From Tubiluchus corallicola (taxonomy: Eukaryota; Priapulida; Priapulimorpha; Priapulimorphida; Tubiluchidae): a stretch of 64,000 bases of DNA. The translations under genes and the position numbers were made by a program. The stretch is taken from the NCBI GenBank assembly GCA_030141605.1, contig JAQGDQ010000439.1:62001-126000 (forward strand). The letters run 5' to 3'. The notes beneath the pieces were generated by a model, which worked only from the letters and a program-made list of their open reading frames with translations, had not been told where the DNA came from and ran no database searches. Shown in pieces: positions 59,451-64,000 of the stretch; position 1 is the stretch's first letter, and the number at the start of each line of letters is the position of its first letter.

Positions 59451-62400
59451 AATATAATTCCATATTTATTAAAACCTATTTATTAATTTTATTTTTAAAC
59501 ATTATCTACATTTTTAAACATACCTATACTTGCTTGGTTTCTATCACTTGCTGGTAACAACATTTAATAAGTTGTTGACACACTTTTGATGTTTTAGAAT
59601 GCAAAATCTGGTGTGATTTTTCTTGTCAGTTCAGTAAAACATTTCCGGTCTGAGTCAAAAGGTGATAGTAAAGTTTAGGGCAGGGATAAGTACCAGCAGT
59701 TCTTCTTGATGCACAGCCTGTTCGGTATGAGCCAACATTGCATTCAGTGACACTTTTTTCTTGTGGGCAAGTCTTTATGTTCTTTGTCAACTGTCGCAGT
59801 GGTGCATGTGTTGGCCTTGTCATGCTTGAAGAGGATGTTGCCACTAGCAAATTGTTATGAATTTAAAAATTCTTAATTTAAAATATTTGCTTTAAATTGT
59901 TCTTTGAATTTAATACAGATACTGTCATTGTCATTGTTGTCATTTGAACATTGCTATGTTATTATGGCCTTCATAAAATGATTAAAAACAAAATTGCTCA
60001 GCATTCGCCATAATTCTTCCAGAATGATTCAAACAACAAGCTTATTGTCGAAAATTCTAAACAAAACGAGGCCTATAAGTTTTCGCGATGCTAAATTTAG
60101 ATTATTTTGGAAAATGGAACATTATGTGACCAGTGTTGTAGTGCAACTATTTTGAGAAGTATATATTAAGAAAATTATAAGAGCTTAAATTTACATAAAA
60201 GTTAACGAGGTGAAGTTTTCAAAACGAACTGCTATATAGATACCGCATAAAAAATTTACATTTTAAATTACTTTTTTACTACATTCTAAATACTATCACA
60301 GATTGTATTCTAAAGGTCATTTTTGTGTTGTTTGTTTTTATGGAAAAATCCGATATACAGTTTTCAATGTGCATCTGCCTCTCTTAGAAATCGAATCATT
60401 TGAGAATCGAGTTTCTTGATTTCTCGATATGCTGTTATCCTAGAAAGTCGGTTGTGTTTCCCTTGTATCCAGTTCATCTTTATTCAGTAACCAGTATGTC
60501 TCAAGTTCACCTTTTCTTTAAATTAACAAGGAAAATGATTGGGTGTTAAAAAATTACGTGGATTTTAAAATGTCTAACAGGATTTTTAGCTAAATTAACA
60601 AAGAAAAAATGGTTGTTATAAAGACCCCGTAATTTGAGTTGGACGTTGGCAAACAATAGACACTGTTCTCGCTGGTTTTAACAATATCGAATATTTTTCA
60701 ATATCAGCAAAGAAGTTATTTGAAAGGCGATTCACCCAATAGGCAACATTTTGTTTTCGACTTTTGGCATAAGTGATAATCTTCTTGTATCTCGGAACTG
60801 GCATGAGAATGAGGCCATTCATCATACAAATGAAAATGTTTTAAAACGGCGAACATAAGTGTCAAAGCTTATGGAAAGGCAAAAGGTTTACCTCGAGCGA
60901 AAATAAGTGGAGCTTGTTGCCCTCCCCAAACTCGCTTGCTCCTTACTGCATATCACTATCAACATGACAAAAACAACCAGAGTTTTCCAATCACTGGTCT
61001 CTTCAGTGTTCTGTTTTACGGTATAATAATGTGGGAATCCAGCTTAGCAACTTACCCACTATTTTAGAGTAATATTCAATCTCTACAGATGCATTAATGT
61101 CTCGGCATAATACGTCGTAGTGACGTTCATTCAACGCTAAGCTGGAGGAGCTTCTGTGCATCACTTCATTGTCCCTGGCCACATTGTTACGGTTTCAAGG
61201 CTTGGTCGGCAGCTAGATGAGTTTCTCTCTATTTGTTCTCTTTTCTTCTTAAATTTAAGTAGAAAGCCGTTGCTCCACGTTCTATCTGCAATCGATGTGC
61301 AAGTGCTCCCATTTCTGCACCAACTTGAAACTATGATTGCATTCTGCCAATGTGGTTACGGTAGTTAATGCTTGGTGTAAGAGAAATGACATTTTGTAGA
61401 AAGGACAACCACAATAGGTTGCCGCTATAGTGCCAAGGACCTTTACCATCTGAATTCATTTCCATGCTTGGTAAATGGCTCGCAGCAGCAACATCCTCTG
61501 AAGTTCTTAAATTTGATGACTGACGAAAATTGTGGCGAAATTGAGTGATTTCCAATTCTACAGTGTGATCTTCAACGTGGATACTGGGTTGCCATTCGTA
61601 CATATTTATCCGTGAATCAGGGGCAGGTTGTTTGTTTGTGAGGGTAAAGATGACTGCAGGCTGCAGTCGAAACGTCTGGAGACAGGCTTTCAGTATTTTG
61701 TAGCGTTAACATATAGCAGTATAAGACAATTTTGTTTTGAACAAATGTCGCGAACAACCTCCAGAGCAGTTTAATGTTCTGCATGCACAATTTGAATTTT
61801 GCGGAGTTTTTTTACTTGATTTCGTGTGCACAGGTCTACATGATTTCGTTCTGATGTTGGTGCTTAAGTTCACTGCATTACTAGAATGAAGTCAACAATA
61901 GTAACTGTCATGCGTGTCAACAATATCCGACGATCAGCATTGTTGGATGTTAGCTGATACTGGAATTTGGAAGGTGGGATTAGTAGTAATATAAAGGAGA
62001 TTATGATCTTGTTTACAGAAAGGAAATTCTGATTTCGCTGTACTGCTTTCTACTGATTAAACATTTAAACAATACATTGTATGTGTGACATACGCAAATG
62101 ATTCAAATAGTGACGAGACACCACAATATTTAAATCATTGAAAATCAGGTTCATTCAATTCTTGGCCGTTTTCGTCCAAGCTTTTCTATCTCTTTCTTTT
62201 CTAATTTCTTCTTTTTCAATCGTACAAGCTAACTCAATAGACAACACAGCACGTCTGCGTATTGACGCCATAATTTGACTGACACCCCTTGCAGAATTGT
62301 AATTACCAGAATTTGACGGAATGAAGTTTGATGTTGTCTAAATGAGCATTAGTTTTAGACTGACCATTTTTGCTTGTTGGTTTTAGTTTGATAGTTTAAA

Positions 62401-62727
62401 ATTGATCGTGTAAAAGGACACTTAGATTATACAGCAAAGCAGTTCAACGCACGTGACGACACTTTTCTAATGAGGTGTATTTTATAACAAAATAATAAAC
62501 AACATTTTAGTAAAACCAAACATCATTTATGAAGATAAACAAGCCTACTTGGATATTTTTCACTTTATGGTGACTCTGTACATTCATCACAACAGTTTTA
62601 ACTTATTAAAAGGAAGACACATTTGTTATTAACAATTCTAGTTTGGGTTTAAATATTTCTTGCAACTATCTTATTCTGCAGAAGTATTAAATTATACCTA
62701 GAAACGTTATTATTCTGGTCTGTTTGT
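59451..62727. other. Intergenic, no firm gene
   Basis: Two minus-strand open frames (60616-60825 and 61331-61603) and one possible first exon (61161-61056, ATG MHRSSSSLALNERHYDV, donor GG|GTAAGT) are visible. None matches a family I recognise, so they are left unassigned. The palindrome GACTGCAGGCTGCAGTC at about 61652 is followed by GAAACG. Confidence 0.35.
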
Positions 62728-62733
62728 TTTATT
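62728..62733 (-). terminator. Polyadenylation signal of the copper transporter gene
   Basis: AATAAA on the minus strand only about 25 bases after the stop codon, implying a very short 3' UTR. Confidence 0.45.
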
Positions 62734-62758
62734 GACAGAAATCGCTGTTGTTGTTTTT

Positions 62759-63889
62759 CTATTGACAGTGTTCATTATTATCAATCACCGCTTTTCTTTT
62801 CCATCCAAAACAAAAATACCCCATAGTACAACCGAGAACAAGTCCACCACACAACCAGATGTTATATGTCATGAATATCAACATAAGCAAGTAACTGTAA
62901 GTTGTCTGTATCAAATGCAGAAATGTTTGTAACCAGTGACCAATGCTCAACCAAGATTCCCTGAAACAAAATTTTAAATATAATTAAAAAATAGCGATAA
63001 TTTAACGCCAACTTGGTTTAATAATATGATTTTCCACATTAGTTTGATGGTCACTAATCATCACAGTCTGGTTCAATATAAGAAGTATTACAATACATCA
63101 CATAGTTCATTGGCAGTTAACATCGTTTTGGAGAGGGTAAGTACTAGTTTTTAAATTACATTACCCCTCTGTTTCATTTTCTCGAGTGCTAGTTCCTGTA
63201 GATGCATGGTGTAGTTTCTTCTACAATTTTTGGAAAAAAGTGTCTTTCATTTCTTAATTTACTACTTTCACTTATACATGTATGTCACTATTTACAATTC
63301 TACGATGGCATAATAAGTAGAACACAAATGCATGTTTTTGAATGTAGGTATTGATGGATATGGCATCATTAATATATCATTCCACATAAGAAGACTGATT
63401 CACTTAATGTAGATAATATCTTTTTGTTATGAGACTGAAGACCGAAGAGGGACTTCTTGTTGTAATAGACTGTTCGGTTTTGAATTTAATTGGTGTATAG
63501 TCCCACGTTAAGAGCAGGTAGGCCTGTTCACGAATTACAACTGCATTTTTTTCATTTTTTATTTAAGTGGTCCCATTAGAGATGATTAGACCAACAATTA
63601 ACGTGACCAAAGGCTGTTTTGATAGTTTCAGTTGCATTGCTGGCCTAGATTGTTACACATTCAATAAAATTATGCTTATACCTTCCAGAACAACCATCAC
63701 ATTTTAGGGTTGGCCCTCGTCCGTTATTTTTCACATACGCATTTTCTTGCTTTGAGGATTCGACGTAAGCCTCATACTTTCTGCAACATATGCAGGACTG
63801 TCTATAGGTTAGTAAGTGTATCCGCCAGGACTTTAGACCTTCATAACAAACGCCTGCGAGGAACACGACTACAGTGGACCAAGCTATTC
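62759..63889 (-). CDS. SLC31A1: CTR1/SLC31 high-affinity copper transporter, C-terminal part
   Basis: Two exons on the minus strand, 63889-63682 and 62960-62759, join in phase (2+1 bases) with donor GTATAA and acceptor TTTCAG across a 0.7-kb intron. The first gives TM1: STVVVFLAGVCYEGLKSW, then a hydrophilic loop. The second gives TM2 and TM3: WLQTFLHLIQTTYSYLLMLI, FMTYN, and LVLGCTMGYFCFGWKRKAV. The Mx3M copper-gate motif of TM2 (MLIFM) and the Gx3G packing motif of TM3 are intact. CTR1 trimers import Cu(I) at the plasma membrane. The C-terminus reads NNEHCQ where human CTR1 ends HCH. The N-terminal Met/His-rich exon is beyond the right edge (acceptor TTTCAG at 63890), so the gene is partial. 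Confidence 0.92.
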
Positions 63890-64000
63890 CTGAAATTATC
63901 CAGTGTGTTAGTAAAAATTAACAAATGGAAAAAAATATGCGAGTATTTTGCACACTTCTCTGCGCACCTCATGTGCACAATATTGCCACAAACCCTGGTG
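63890..64000. other. Intron of the copper transporter gene
   Basis: Sequence upstream of the exon acceptor at 63890. No coding frame matching the CTR1 N-terminus is present. Confidence 0.5.

Noticed and set aside
61331..61603. 90-codon minus-strand open frame
   Set aside because: It reads through a GC-richer region without a recognisable domain, and I could not connect it to neighbouring exons by splice sites.

Overview
The window is nuclear DNA from a non-vertebrate animal. The evidence is AT-rich sequence, GT-AG introns of about 0.4-4 kb, tRNA-derived SINEs, many decayed LINE, hAT and pogo/Tigger remnants, and genes restricted to animals: an ADAM protease, an ankyrin-SOCS-box protein, NOS1AP and a ciliary dynein-docking protein. 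Phylum cannot be fixed from the sequence alone. A cnidarian, a lophotrochozoan such as a mollusc, or a tunicate would all fit.

Layout. (1) About 5.97-14.7 kb, minus strand: 5' coding exons of a NOS1AP (CAPON)-like PTB adaptor, with an 8.5-kb intron; later exons lie off the left edge. A further 5' exon at 15.05-15.24 kb is frame-compatible with it. (2) 17.46-19.43 kb, minus: ODAD2/ARMC4, the outer-dynein-arm docking protein, with the whole armadillo domain in one exon. (3) 25.0-27.7 kb, plus: a two-exon ankyrin-repeat SOCS-box (ASB) protein. (4) 29.77-55.58 kb, plus: a complete membrane-anchored ADAM metalloprotease of the ADAM9/12/19/33 type. I assembled it from 21 exons whose phases all agree, giving 1,036 residues. 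(5) 62.76-63.89 kb, minus: the last two coding exons of a CTR1/SLC31 copper transporter; the start lies beyond the right edge.

The genes have unrelated roles (intracellular adaptor, cilia, ubiquitin ligase substrate receptor, ectodomain shedding, copper uptake) and do not form a functional cluster. Intergenic and intronic DNA is rich in repeats: LINE 3' ends at about 1.9, 13.3, 23.0, 30.4 and 57.6 kb; hAT elements at 4.8 and 8.5 kb; pogo/Tigger pieces at 20.4, 34.7 and 53.7 kb; SINE-like tRNA segments at 20.2, 32.4, 43.0 and 50.9 kb; minisatellites at 5.2, 13.9 and 48.4 kb; and long inverted repeats at 1.8, 45.2 and 51.7 kb.

No clearly new biological system was found. The items most worth checking are the 26-bp array of splice-donor-like sequences directly after an ADAM exon, the near-perfect 122-bp palindrome in ADAM intron 12, the intron-poor ODAD2, the acceptor sites just upstream of three start codons (trans-splicing or 5' UTR introns), and the frame-compatible 5' exon of the NOS1AP-like gene.
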